A stretch of DNA of 64,000 nt, from assembly GCA_016858145.1 (NCBI GenBank), contig JAEHOE010000006.1, positions 620,001 to 684,000 on the forward strand, in the 5' to 3' direction. The notes beneath the pieces are model-generated. The model was not told the origin of the DNA. It did no database searches and was given only the letters and a program-made list of their open reading frames with translations. Below are positions 46,201-58,875 of the stretch, one piece after another. Source of the DNA: Edaphochlamys debaryana (lineage: Eukaryota > Chlorophyta > Chlorophyceae > Chlamydomonadales). The number at the start of each line of letters is the position of its first letter. Position 1 is the first letter of the stretch. Position numbers and translations under genes: made by a program.

Positions 46201-49177
46201 ATGTCCTCCCTGCCCTGGTCGCTGCTGTCCGGCTGCGGCCCCCGCGTGTTCCTGGTGGACCTCGCCGTCTTCAAGCCGCCGCAGGAGTGGAGGGTGAGCT
46301 GTGTGCAGCACAAGGGGTTGGCGGGGCAGGTCAAAGGTCGTGCGGCTTCCTTGCTCGTGGATTTCCAACGCCCACTCCGCCCTTCAAGCGACCCTCACCC
46401 CCTCCACCCGGTCCCCTGTCCCCCCTCCTGCACGCGCCCCCCCCCCCCCCCAGGTGGACCAGGACTACACACACAAGCTGTGGCGCGACACCCAGGTGAG
46501 AGGGGGGAGGGGCAGCAGCGGGGCACGTGGGGAAGGGGGCACGGGCTAGTCCGGGCGCAAGCTGCGGGCTGTCGCCGGCTTCACGAGCCTACTCTCCTGG
46601 CTCGTGTAAGCTTTTGTGTCGCCCAGGCTGCGTTCTCACGCGTGGAGGGCAAGGGCAAGGGGTTGTGCTCTGACAGGCCTGGCGCAAGCGCACAGCCGCC
46701 AATGTTGGCCCCTGCCCTCTCCCCCACCTCGCCCCCAGCGCTACTCCCCAGAGGAAATTGACTTCCAGGAGCGGGTCTACGCCCGCTCTGGCCTGTCCCG
46801 CGACCGTGCCCACCTGCCACCCTGGCTTAACCCGCAGCACTGCGGCAATGACCAGCGCACCGACCTGGCTGCGGCGGAGGCCGAGGCCCGCCTGACCATG
46901 ACGGGGGCGGTGCAGGCGCTGCTTGACAAGGTGTGAGGGCTCGCTTGTGTGTGCGTGGGTCTTGAGTGGGTAGGCCTCCACGGCACGGCATGTTCGTGTC
47001 TTCCGTGCATGCCCTTAGTGTCGCTGCACGCCCCATCACCCCCTGCCCGCATCCACTCCTGTTGCCTTCCCTCCTCCCCCCAGACCGGCCTGCGCCCCTC
47101 CGATATCGACATCCTGGTCACCACCTGCTCCATCTACTGCCCCACGCCCTCGCTGGCCTCGCTGCTGGTCAATGCCTTCGGCATGCGGCCCGACGTGCAG
47201 AGCTACTCGCTGGGGGGCATGGGCTGCGCCAACGGAGTGGTGGCGGTCAACCTGCTGGCGGACCTGCTCAAGGTGGGGGCGGAGGGGAGAAGAGGGCGGG
47301 AAAGGCGTGTGTATTTTGACACTCGTGGGTCAACCAGTCCGTGCGCCCCAATGCGTCCACCTGTGACCCTGCCTGTGCTACCGCCTCCACCTTGCTACAC
47401 CCGTCTGCTCCCATCCCCAGGCCCGCCCCAACTGCAACGCCCTCTTCGTCACCACTGAGGCCACCACCCCCGCCTACTACCGCGGGAACGACCGCTCCCG
47501 TCTCGTGACCAACCTCCTCTTCCGCACGGGCGCCGCTGCTGTGTTGCTGAGCAACAAGCCCCGCCTGGCGGCCCGGGCCAAGTACGCCCTGCGCCAGTGC
47601 GTGCGGGTGCACACGGGCGCAAGCGCGGAGGCGTACGGGTGAGCGGGGCGGGGCGGGAGGGAGGTGAGGGATAAAAGACATTAAAGGGTGGCACATGGGT
47701 CGTTGTCATATCCCAAGCATCAGTTGTGTTAAGCATACGTTGCAGCCGGGCTACTGCACGGCACCGCACATACACAGCCCGCTCAACCGCGCTCCAGCAC
47801 CAGCTAACCTCTGGCCCCTCCCTCCCTCCCTTCCCCCAGCGCCATCCACTACTCCCCCGACGCCTCGGGCCTCAACGGCATCTTCCTGGGCAAGAACGTG
47901 GTGGCGGAGGCCTCGCGGGGCCTGGCGCTGGCGCTGAGGAGGGTGGCGCCGCACGTGCTCACGTGGGGGCAGCTGGCGGAGGCGGTGGCGGCGGAGGTCA
48001 GGGGCAAGATGGGCCGGGGCCAATGCGGCAAGAGGGAGGCCAGCGGCGGCGGCAAGAGCGGCAGCGGCGGGGAGGAGAAGCAGGCACCACCCACGGCGGC
48101 GGCGATGGAGGCCCGGGCGGGGGGCAGCCCTCCGCCTTCCCCCTCGTCCTCCCGCTGCACCTCGCCCGCTTCCTCCGGGGGTGTCTCTCCTCCCCCGCGG
48201 CGCTCCCCCTCCTCCTCCTCCTCCTCCCCCTCCTACCGCCCCAACTTCCAGCAATCCACCGTCCGCCACTTCCTTCTGCACGCGGGTGGGGCGGGGGGAA
48301 GGGGAGGGAAGGGCCCAAGACCGAAGCATGGGGGTCCACAAAGGCCTGACACACGCACACCCTCAACGCTCACCTCCCCCTCCGCCTCCTCCCTCCCCCC
48401 AGGCGGCGCCAAGGTGCTTGACGGCCTGGGCGAGGCGCTGCAGCTGGACGAGGGCCGCCTGGGCCCCAGCAGGGCGGTGCTGCGGGACTATGGAAACGTC
48501 AGCAGCAGGTGAGGGCAGGGGCGGGGAGGGGAAGGGGGAGAGGGAAAGGAGAGGGGCAGGGAAGCTGCAGGCAGCTGGTCCCCACCTGACTGCTCCCCCC
48601 CTCCTCGCCCCCCCCCCCAGCTCCACCTGGTACGCCCTGGCGCATGTGGAGACGGAGGCCGGGGTGCGGGCGGGCGAGCGGCTGATGCAGGTCGGGGTGG
48701 GCAGCGGCATGAAGAGCGGAGTCAACGTGTGGCAGGTGAGGGGGGGCGGGGCGGGGCGAGGGGTCTCGGTGGCTGCTGCCTAGACCGATAGCAGCACGCG
48801 AGCCCCCCCCCCCTTCCCTACGCCTCCTGACCCCCCAGGCCCTCCGTGACGTCCGCGAGGTGCACCCCGCCTGGGCCCACCTGCTCAGCCCCGAGCAGCG
48901 GCAGCGACTGGGCCGACAGGTGGGGAGGGGCTGGGGGAGTAGAGGGAGGGTATCAGGGCAGGAGGGGCAGGGCGATGGCCCACGGGCGTTGCAGGCAGCA
49001 CAGGCCACTGCACCTGGCCACGCTCCCACACTTACACCTCCCCCTCTCCTCCCGCTCTCCCCCACCCCCCAGGTGGACGTGTCCCACGCTCTGCGCCACA
49101 TGATGGGGCGGCTGATGCTGGCACTGGCGCTGACGGCACTGGCACTGGTGCTGGGGGCTGCGGGGCTGCGGGCCTGA
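46201..49177 (+). CDS. KCS: 3-ketoacyl-CoA synthase, FAE1/KCS type, copy B (10 exons, 528 aa)
   Basis: Same enzyme family and exon pattern as copies A and C. Exons: 46201-46293, 46454-46495, 46739-46930, 47084-47272, 47421-47638, 47840-48285, 48403-48508, 48621-48735, 48839-48919, 49073-49177. Triad: Cys157 (GGMGCANG), His392 (FLLHAGG), Asn425 (YGNVSSSS). Exon 3 reads RYSPEEIDFQERVYARSGLS, closer to copy A, followed by LNPQHCGNDQRTD, closer to copy C. The last exon is shorter than in A and C and ends in a different hydrophobic tail, LMLALALTALALVLGAAGLR. It is the first of a tandem pair with copy C, with 1.3 kb between the genes. Start codon, first-exon length and splice phases match in all three copies. 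Confidence 0.93.
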
Positions 49178-50510
49178 GCAACTGATTGAGAGAGAGCAAC
49201 AGAGTGATGAGCGGCGCGCTGAGAAGAATGCCGGTGGTCCCAGACTGCCTTTCATGTGTCGCTTTGTGTACCGTACATGCGTACCATACATGCAAGCCGG
49301 GGGCTAACGTTGTGAGGGGTAACAAGTTACAGTTCTGAGGGGTAACAAGTTACAGTGGAGCTTGCTCTAAGGTCTGATGAGGGCCCGCCGCCGGAGAGCT
49401 GTTGCGCACCCAAACGCACACTCTCCCAGTACATACGCCACAACGCATGCTGCCCTACCTTGCAAGATGTTGCCGTCGGCCCATCCCGTGGTGCGCCAGC
49501 GTGTCGATGGTGGCAGGGCGGCCTCGCGCCATGTATGCTCACTTTGAGTGGGGCGCATGCCTGTCAGGTGCCGTTGCATGGGCAGATGATTGAGGGCTTG
49601 CACGATGGAAGACAGATACGAGAGGTACTCGAAGCCGAGAAGGTTTACGACGTGGGATTGATCTAATCAAAGCTAACGCATGAGGAGTGGCGCTACGAAG
49701 GAGGTTGTACTGGGTTACTACTGGTGCTCAGGGGGGCATTGAGTTCGAGCGGCGCACAGGTTGCCGTGGGCTTGTGTCTGGGCCGAAAATGTTGAGGGCT
49801 GAGTTGGTTGCAGGCGGGTTGAATTGACAAGGGTGCCTGTCATATGTGTAACACTAGGCCACGGGGGCATCAGCAGCTCTGTGGCCAGCTTTGGCTGGCG
49901 GCGTGCTCACGCCGCCGCCGCCCGCCGCAAGGACAACCACCAGGCCTTGTCAGCGGTGCAGAGTGCATCGAGGCCTGGGATCAATCATCAACGTGCCGGG
50001 CCTCTGCACAGGGGCTGGGACCTGGGAGCAGGACAGGGGCTGGGCCAGCAGTCTGTTCGACCCAGCGGCTGCGGCGTGTGGTGGCCCCGCCGCGCCGTCG
50101 AGTGAGCGCGCCGACGGCAGCCGACCGCAGCGTCAGGCACAACCCCGCACCACGGTGCCCTGCATTTGTACATGAGCAGCACTACGCCACGAGCAGGGGC
50201 CCCTCAGGAACAGTCGCGCGGTCCCGGGTCGCCGACAGCTCGCGGCCCTTGGCGGCCTTAACGGTCCTTGCCGACCTTGGCCCCCGCACCCGTTGGCCGT
50301 GCTTGGCTGCGTCGCAGTCGGCGCCGAACTCAAAGCAGCTGCGCCTGACAGCAGGCCACCACTCAACCACAAACATGACGCGTCGATTCCAGTAACGCAC
50401 GCACTTTAGCGACCCAAAAAATTCCCGCGCTTCGACGCCGCGTGCACTCCTGCTCACAGCACACAATTGTGCCCATACAGACCGTAGAGAGACTCCCGCC
50501 TCGCCCCGCC
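49178..50510. other. 1.3 kb between KCS-B and KCS-C
   Basis: 3' UTR of copy B and promoter of copy C. Contains two exact 20-bp direct repeats (TGAGGGGTAACAAGTTACAG) at 49313-49332 and 49336-49355. Nothing else recognised. Confidence 0.5.
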
Positions 50511-53500
50511 ATGTCCTCCCTGCCCTGGTCGCTGCTGCCCGGCTGCGGCCCCCGCGTGTGCCTGGTGGACCTCGCCGTCTTCAAGCCGCCGCAGGAGTGG
50601 AAGGTGAGCCGCGCGAAGCGTGGGAGGGGGAAGGGAAGGCGGCGGGGCCCACGCGGTGGCGCTCCCCCGCGCGTGGTCCCCCCTAGGGGTGCCGCCCCGT
50701 TCCTCGCCCCCCGCGTCAACCCCCGCCCCCGCCCGGCCGCCCCGCATGCCTCCCTCCAGCTCGACCAGGCGGCCGTGGATAAGTTTTGGCGGGACACACA
50801 GGTGAGGCAGGGTGTCCACAGCCGGGCTTTCGCCATAAAGCGACCGAAGCCGCGCGTGCAACCGCCGCGCTGGGTCGCTTGCCTCCGCCCTCCCACCTCT
50901 GCGCACCACCCTCCCCCGCGTCGGCCAACATAATGCGACGCCAGTCACCGCGGCACTACGCCCCGTTGTCTATAATAAACCCTCCCCCTCCCTCCGCCAC
51001 CCGCCCCCTCCTGACCCTACGCATCAGCGCCAACCGACAGTCGCCTTGCGCCGACCCTACGCGCCTTGCCCCCCCCCCGCCCTCTTGCCCCTCGCCCCCA
51101 GCGCTACCGGACGGAGGACGTCGACTTCTGCAACCGCATCCAGCTCAGCTCGGGCCTCTCCCGCGACCGCACCTACCTGCCGCCATGGATCAACCCGCAG
51201 CACTGCGGCAATGACCCGCAAACGGACCTCAACTCGGCCCAGGCGGAGGCCCGCCTGGCCATGACGGGGGCGGTGCAGGCGCTCCTGGACAAGGTGCGGT
51301 GGAGGCCTGCTTGAATGTGCAAGTCATAGTCCTCCCCTGCCTTGGCCTGTCTTCTTTGCATGGCCTTGTGTCGCTGCACCTGCTGCACGCCCCATCAACC
51401 CCTGCCCGCATCCACTCCTGTTGCCTCCCCTCCTCCCCCCAGACCGGCCTGCATCCCCGGGACATCGATATCCTGGTCACCACCTGCTCCATCTACTGCC
51501 CCACGCCCTCGCTGGCCTCGCTGCTGGTCAACGCCTTCGGCATGCGGCCCGACGTGCAGAGCTACTCGCTGGGGGGCATGGGCTGCGCCAACGGAGTGGT
51601 GGCGGTCAACCTGCTGGCGGACCTGCTCAAGGTGGGGGCGGAGGGGGGAAGAGGGCGGGAAAGGCGTGTGTATTTTGACACTCGTGGGTCAACCAATACG
51701 TGCGCCCCAATGCGTCCACCTGTGACCCTGCCTGTGCTACCGCCTCCACCTTGCTACACCCGTTTGCATCCGTCCCCCAGGCCCGCCCCAACTGCAACGC
51801 CCTCTTTGTCACCATCGAAGCCACCACCCCCGCCTTCTACCGGGGGAACGAGCGCCCTCGCTTGGTCACCAACATGCTCTTCCGCACGGGCGCCGCTGCT
51901 GTGTTGCTGAGCAACAAGCCCCGCCTGGCGGCCCGGGCCAAGTACGCCCTGCGCCAGTGCGTGCGGGTGCACACGGGCGCAAGCGCGGAGGCGTACGGGT
52001 GAGCGGGGCGGGGCGGGAGGGAGGAGTGGGATGGGGAGGCAGGTTGCAGGGGGGCGCATGGGTCGTTGTCATAACCCAAGCATCAGTTGTGTTGAGCATA
52101 CGAGGAGAAGCCGGGCTACTGCACGGCACCTCACCTAACACAGCCCGCTCAACCGCGCTCCAGCACCAGCTAACCTCTGGCCCCTCCCCCTCCCTCCCTC
52201 CCCCCAGCGCCATCCACTACTCCCCCGACGCCTCGGGCCTCAACGGCATCTTCCTGGGCAAGAACGTGGTGGCGGAGGCCTCGCGGGGCCTGGCGCTGGC
52301 GCTGAGGAGGGTGGCGCCGCACGTGCTCACGTGGGGGCAGCTGGCGGAGGCGGTGGCGGCGGAGGTCAGGGGCAGGATGGGCAGGGGCAGGGGCGGCAAT
52401 AGGGAGGCCAGCGGCGGCGGCAAGGAAGGCCGCGGCGGAGAGGGGGAGGGAAAGCTGGCGCCTCCGGCGGCGGCGATGGAGGCACGGGCGGGAGGCACCC
52501 TGCCGGCCCCGACTTCCTCTTCGTCCAAGGCCCCGTCCGGGGGTGTCTCTCCTCCCCCGCGGCGCTCCCCCTCCTCCTCCTCCTCCTCCTCCCCCTCCTA
52601 CCGCCCCAACTTCCAGCAATCCACCGTCCGCCACTTCCTTCTGCACGCGGGTGGGGCGGGGGGAAGGGGAGGGGAGGGCCCAAGACCGAAGCATGGGGGT
52701 CCACAAAGGCCTGACACACGCACACCCTCAACGCTCACCTCCCCCTCCGCCCCCTCCCTCGCCCCAGGCGGCGCCAAGGTGCTCGACGGCCTGGGCGAGG
52801 CGCTGCAGCTGGACGAGGGCCGCCTGGGCCCCAGCAGGGCGGTGCTGCGGGACTATGGAAACGTCAGCAGCAGGTGGGGACAGGGGCGGGAAGGGAAGGG
52901 AAGGGGGAGAGGAAGCTGCCGGCAGCTGGCCCCATACATGCTGACTGCCCCCCCCTCCCCGCCTCCCCCCAGCTCCACCTGGTACGCCCTGGCGCATGTG
53001 GAGACGGAGGCCGGGGTGCGGGCGGGCGAGCGGCTGATGCAGGTCGGGGTGGGCAGCGGCATGAAGAGCGGAGTCAACGTGTGGCAGGTGAGGGGGCCAG
53101 GGCGGGGCGGTTGGGCTCGGTGGCTGCTGCCTGGACTGCTTCGGATCTCCTGAGCCCCCCCTCCCCTACGCCCCTGCCCCCCCCCCAGGCCCTCCGTGAC
53201 GTCCGCGAGGTGCACCCCGCCTGGGCCCACCTGCTCAGCCCCGAGCAGCAGCAGCGGCTGGGCCGACAGGTGGGGAGGGGCTGGGGGAGTAGAGGGAGGG
53301 TTCAGGGCAGGACGGCAGTGCGACGGCCCAACGGGCGTTGCAGGCAGCACAGGCCACTGCACCTGGCCACGCTCCCACACTTACACCTCCCCCTCTCCTC
53401 CCGCTCTCCCCCACCCCCCAGGTGGACGTGTCCCACGCTCTGCGCCACATGATGGGGCGGCTGATGCTGGCACTGGCGCTGGCGGCACTGGCGATCGCGC

Positions 53501-53547
53501 TGGGGGCAGCGGCGGAGCGGGCGGGTATGGGGGCCTGGTGGGCGTGA
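50511..53547 (+). CDS. KCS: 3-ketoacyl-CoA synthase, FAE1/KCS type, copy C (10 exons, 534 aa)
   Basis: Exons: 50511-50603, 50760-50801, 51102-51293, 51443-51631, 51781-51998, 52208-52650, 52768-52873, 52973-53087, 53189-53269, 53422-53547. Triad: Cys157, His391, Asn424. Exons 2 and 3 are the most divergent of the three copies (LDQAAVDKFWRDTQ; RYRTEDVDFCNRIQLSSGLS; the exon 1 motif has VCLVDL for VFLVDL), so substrate or partner differences are most likely there. The last exon is the same as in copy A, and the intron before exon 9 is almost identical to that of copy A although the genes are inverted and 32 kb apart. This indicates recent conversion or duplication of the 3' half. C-terminal hydrophobic tail as in copy A. 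Confidence 0.93.
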
Positions 53548-54222
53548 GGCGGGCGGGACTGCAGGGCAGGGACAAGAGGGGCCATGAAATATTGAGATCA
53601 GGGCCGGCTGTTGTGGGTTGAATATTGCTGACGAGGATGGACACATACCCGTGCAGCCTGAGGGTCAACCGTGACAGGCAGTTGACAAGCGGGGGTGTAC
53701 TCATGTTGCATTGTTGACTCCGACTGCTGAGGGCGCCAACCCGCGCAAGTATTCCCCTTATCAGCATCGAGCTTGGGGACCTCTTATGGACACTCAGGAT
53801 AAACTGGTCTCCTAAGGCATGCTTGAGACCCTTCATGATTCATCTGGCGGACTGAGCCCTGAACAAAGTGTCTATGTGAGCCGACACGGAGCGTGCCGTG
53901 ACCGCGCCACGAAGCTGGTGTTATGAGGGGTGTTCCACCCGAACGGCGGGCGTTAACCGAGGGGTCACTTCTGCTGCATGCCAAGCCGCTGCTGAATAAC
54001 CTGTGTAAGGATTCCTTCCATTGGTCCAGTGTCCGTGGGCTCATACGTCCAGGGATTGGTGGGGGTGAGGAGGCTGACAGTTGAACCCAGCACCTGCGGC
54101 CGTCCGATGGATGGCCCTCCTACCATTCCAGCAAGGGCTGCACTATCTGGTGACTGGTGAAACACGCCGCAGCTCGTGCCTAAGGTCAACGCCCCTACCC
54201 CACGCAGTTCCAAAACAAGGGT
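53548..54222. other. Intergenic between KCS-C and the second histone block
   Basis: 3' region of KCS-C. From about 53848 it becomes the left part of the H3-H4 duplication. No gene recognised. Confidence 0.5.
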
Positions 54223-54238
54223 GGTGTTGAGAAACACC
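54223..54238 (-). terminator. Histone 3' stem-loop, H3-2
   Basis: GGTGTTTCTCAACACC on the minus strand, same position relative to H3 as in copy 1. Confidence 0.9.
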
Positions 54239-54353
54239 GGGTTGGTTGGTTCGGGGGCCGTGGCTGGGGGCTTGGGCCGATTTGGGCTCAGGTAGGGTGA
54301 TACCCCGCTTCGCCGCCCCCCCACGGCACCCCAGCTCCAGGGCTCCAGCACGC

Positions 54354-56348
<1,995 letters not shown>

Positions 56349-56361
56349 GTCACGGCATGGT

Positions 56362-56377
56362 GGTGTTGAGAAACACC
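56362..56377 (-). terminator. Histone 3' stem-loop, H2A-2
   Basis: GGTGTTTCTCAACACC on the minus strand. Confidence 0.9.
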
Positions 56378-56430
56378 GGGTTTGCCTTGGGGGTGGCACA
56401 CACTGAGGCCACCGTGCCTGGGCGAGGCGC

Positions 56431-56823
56431 TTAGGCAGAGCCCTCCTCGCCCTTGCCGCCCTTGGACTTCTTGGGCAGCAGCACGGCGTGGATGTTGGGC
56501 AGCACACCACCCGAGGCGATGGTCACCTCGCCCAGCAGCTTGCCCAGCTCCTCGTCGTTGCGGATGGCCAGCTGGATGTGGCGGGGGACGATGCGGTTCT
56601 TCTTGTTGTCGCGGGCGGCGTTGCCGGCCAGCTCCAGCACCTCGGCGGTCAGGTACTCCAGCACGGCGGCCAGGTACACGGGGGCGCCAGCACCGATGCG
56701 CTCGGCGTACTTGCCCTTCTTCAGGTAGCGGGCAATGCGGCCCACGGGGAACTGCAGGCCAGCCTTGGAGCTGCGGCTCACGGCCTTCTTGCCGGCGGTC
56801 TTGCCCTTGCCACGGCCGGCCAT
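56431..56823 (-). CDS. H2A: Histone H2A, copy 2 (intronless)
   Basis: Same 130-aa protein as copy 1, with a few silent changes (for example in the codons for VYLAAV and GRIARY). The frame is open upstream to 57036, but the conserved start MAGRGKGK at 56823 is used, as in copy 1 where the upstream frame is closed. Confidence 0.98.
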   Translation of the reverse strand: MAGRGKGKTAGKKAVSRSSKAGLQFPVGRIARYLKKGKYAERIGAGAPVYLAAVLEYLTAEVLELAGNAARDNKKNRIVPRHIQLAIRNDEELGKLLGEVTIASGGVLPNIHAVLLPKKSKGGKGEEGSA

Positions 56824-57133
56824 GGTGACGATCGACTTGGGGTCGGAGACGAGGGGAGCGTGGGTACAGATGCTACGTAGAGAGCTCTTGTTCTGTGGCA
56901 AGTGGCAGAGCAAGGGGGCCTTGTAGGTCGTCGCACAGGGCCCGGCAACACCGCGGGCCGAGCGTACGGCAGGTGGTTGCTCCCCACCGACTCCGCAACG
57001 GTCGCAGGCGCTAGCGCTTCCATAAGAGGCACTCAATCGCTGCAGCAGAGGTTATCGCACTCTCTCCTCGCTCTTCTACACATACACGTGCTCACCCGCT
57101 CGCGAGACTCCTCGCTTGCAATCCGTCGTCGCC
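56824..57133. promoter_or_regulatory. Divergent H2A/H2B promoter, copy 2
   Basis: Eight bases shorter than copy 1, in the H2A leader. CATAAGAGG at 57021-57029 in front of H2B. Confidence 0.65.
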
Positions 57134-57607
57134 ATGGCCCCCAAGAAGGACGAGAAGCCCGTTGCCGCCGAGGCTGCCGACGGCCCCAAGGCTGAGGCCA
57201 AGCCCAAGGCTGAGAAGAAGGCCAAGAAGGCGGCCGCTCCTAAGAAGGAGAAGAAGGCCAAGAAGGAGAAGCCCGCCGGCGAGGGTGCCGAGGGCGCTGA
57301 GAAGAAGAAGGGCAAGAAGAAGGCCAGCAAGGTGGAGACCTACAAGCTGTACATCTACAAGGTGCTCAAGCAGGTGCACCCCGACACCGGCATCAGCTCC
57401 AAGGCTATGTCGATCATGAACAGCTTCATCAACGACATCTTTGAGAAGGTCGCCACCGAGGCGTCCAAGCTGAGCCGCTACAACAAGAAGCCCACCGTCA
57501 CCTCCCGCGAGATCCAGACGGCTGTGCGCCTGGTGCTGCCCGGCGAGCTGGCCAAGCACGCCGTGTCGGAGGGCACCAAGGCCGTCACCAAGTTCACCTC
57601 GGGCTAA
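57134..57607 (+). CDS. H2B: Histone H2B, copy 2 (intronless)
   Basis: 157 aa, identical to copy 1 except Gly for Ala in the tail (AADGPKAEA instead of AADAPKAEA). Start at MAPKKDEKP. Confidence 0.98.
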   Translation: MAPKKDEKPVAAEAADGPKAEAKPKAEKKAKKAAAPKKEKKAKKEKPAGEGAEGAEKKKGKKKASKVETYKLYIYKVLKQVHPDTGISSKAMSIMNSFINDIFEKVATEASKLSRYNKKPTVTSREIQTAVRLVLPGELAKHAVSEGTKAVTKFTSG

Positions 57608-57654
57608 GCGCCTCACCAATCCGCCCCGCCCAACGCGGTGGCAACCAACAACCC

Positions 57655-57670
57655 GGTGTTTCTCAACACC
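57655..57670 (+). terminator. Histone 3' stem-loop, H2B-2
   Basis: GGTGTTTCTCAACACC, 47 bases after the stop. Confidence 0.9.
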
Positions 57671-57715
57671 ACCACTATGCTGGATGGGAGGGGGGCTTTG
57701 CGTGCGAGGGCAGCC

Positions 57716-58875
57716 AGAGACGGGACCAGGCACGATTCGTCCCCAGCTCGTCTTCCCTTTCATTTGGTGCACCAAGAGGCTTACTTGTTCCGGAATGCGC
57801 CCCTGGCCCACATGTCAACCGATCAGCCACGCTGCTCATCAGCGCTGAACCTGTTAACAGAGCACAGAGAGTCTGTGCCATGAAAGTACCCTAGAGCCAC
57901 GAGACGGCCCCTGTGACCATCCAGGAATCCGGTCGACACCCTCCCTGCACAGCGTGCACTGCAAACGCTCCCTGCACATGCTGTGCTCCGGTAACACCTA
58001 GGCAACCATGAGTCCAGCACCTAGGTAGCCAGAAGTTGAGTCCACCAACTACCGTAGTTAAGGGAAGGAAGCCTACACGGCGTGGACCACAGAAATTGCC
58101 AATGCACGAAGTTGCCCCACAGCGCCCACCCGGCGCCACAACAGGGGTCAAGTCAACCGCCCTTGGCCAGCCAGATGAACGCCCCTCATAATGCGAGCCC
58201 CCAGCAACCGCTCACAACAGTGGTCCCAATGCCTGTAACCGCGCAGTCCACGAGCAGGCCCATATAGGCAGCCACAGCGCACAGCAACCCCACGTCACCC
58301 TTGCTAGGCTGTTTATTCCCCGTGCGCCCTCGCTTGGCAGATACCTCTTCGGGTCACCCCACGGTATGTACCCCACAAGCCCAACGTCCCGGCAGTGCCC
58401 AGCCCAGGCGCGAGCCCTCCTGTACGCCCATGCACAAGCTCTATCATGACACCCCCACAGGCCCTGAGCCGCACCCGGCACAGCTTAATAGGCATTACCG
58501 TGGCACAGCTTTCTTCGACGCGTTGCCCACAAGTGCTCAGGGCCCCGACCTCCGCTGGCCGCAACGAAGGCAGTGCCCCCGAACCGGCCCCAGGCCCCAT
58601 TGGGCAGCAGGCGCGCTCGATACCCCGGCTGCGGTTTGTGCCCACCGCAGCGCCTGCATCCGCCTTCGTCCGCGTCCAGTGATGCACGCGGTCCCCTCAC
58701 GAGTCCCCTGTGAGCATCCGGTCCTTGTGGCACCTGCGCCAGGAGCAGCGCACAGGGGGGCCAGCGGGTTGAGGGGCTTGTGGGGTGCTGCTGCGTGGAC
58801 GCAGCTTGTGTCCGCCCAAGCGCGCCTCCACCCTTCCCGACCAGCGGCGGCCCTTGCAAATCACAGAGGCCGGCC
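57716..58875. other. 1.2 kb intergenic, no gene recognised
   Basis: Between H2B-2 and the 3' end of the CAX gene (minus). Lower GC than the surroundings. No domain, splice pattern or repeat recognised. Confidence 0.4.

Larger units (their letters stand above)
56349..57715. repeat. Segmental duplication, H2A-H2B block, copy 2
   Basis: Partner of 44330-45705; see that entry. Confidence 0.9.
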
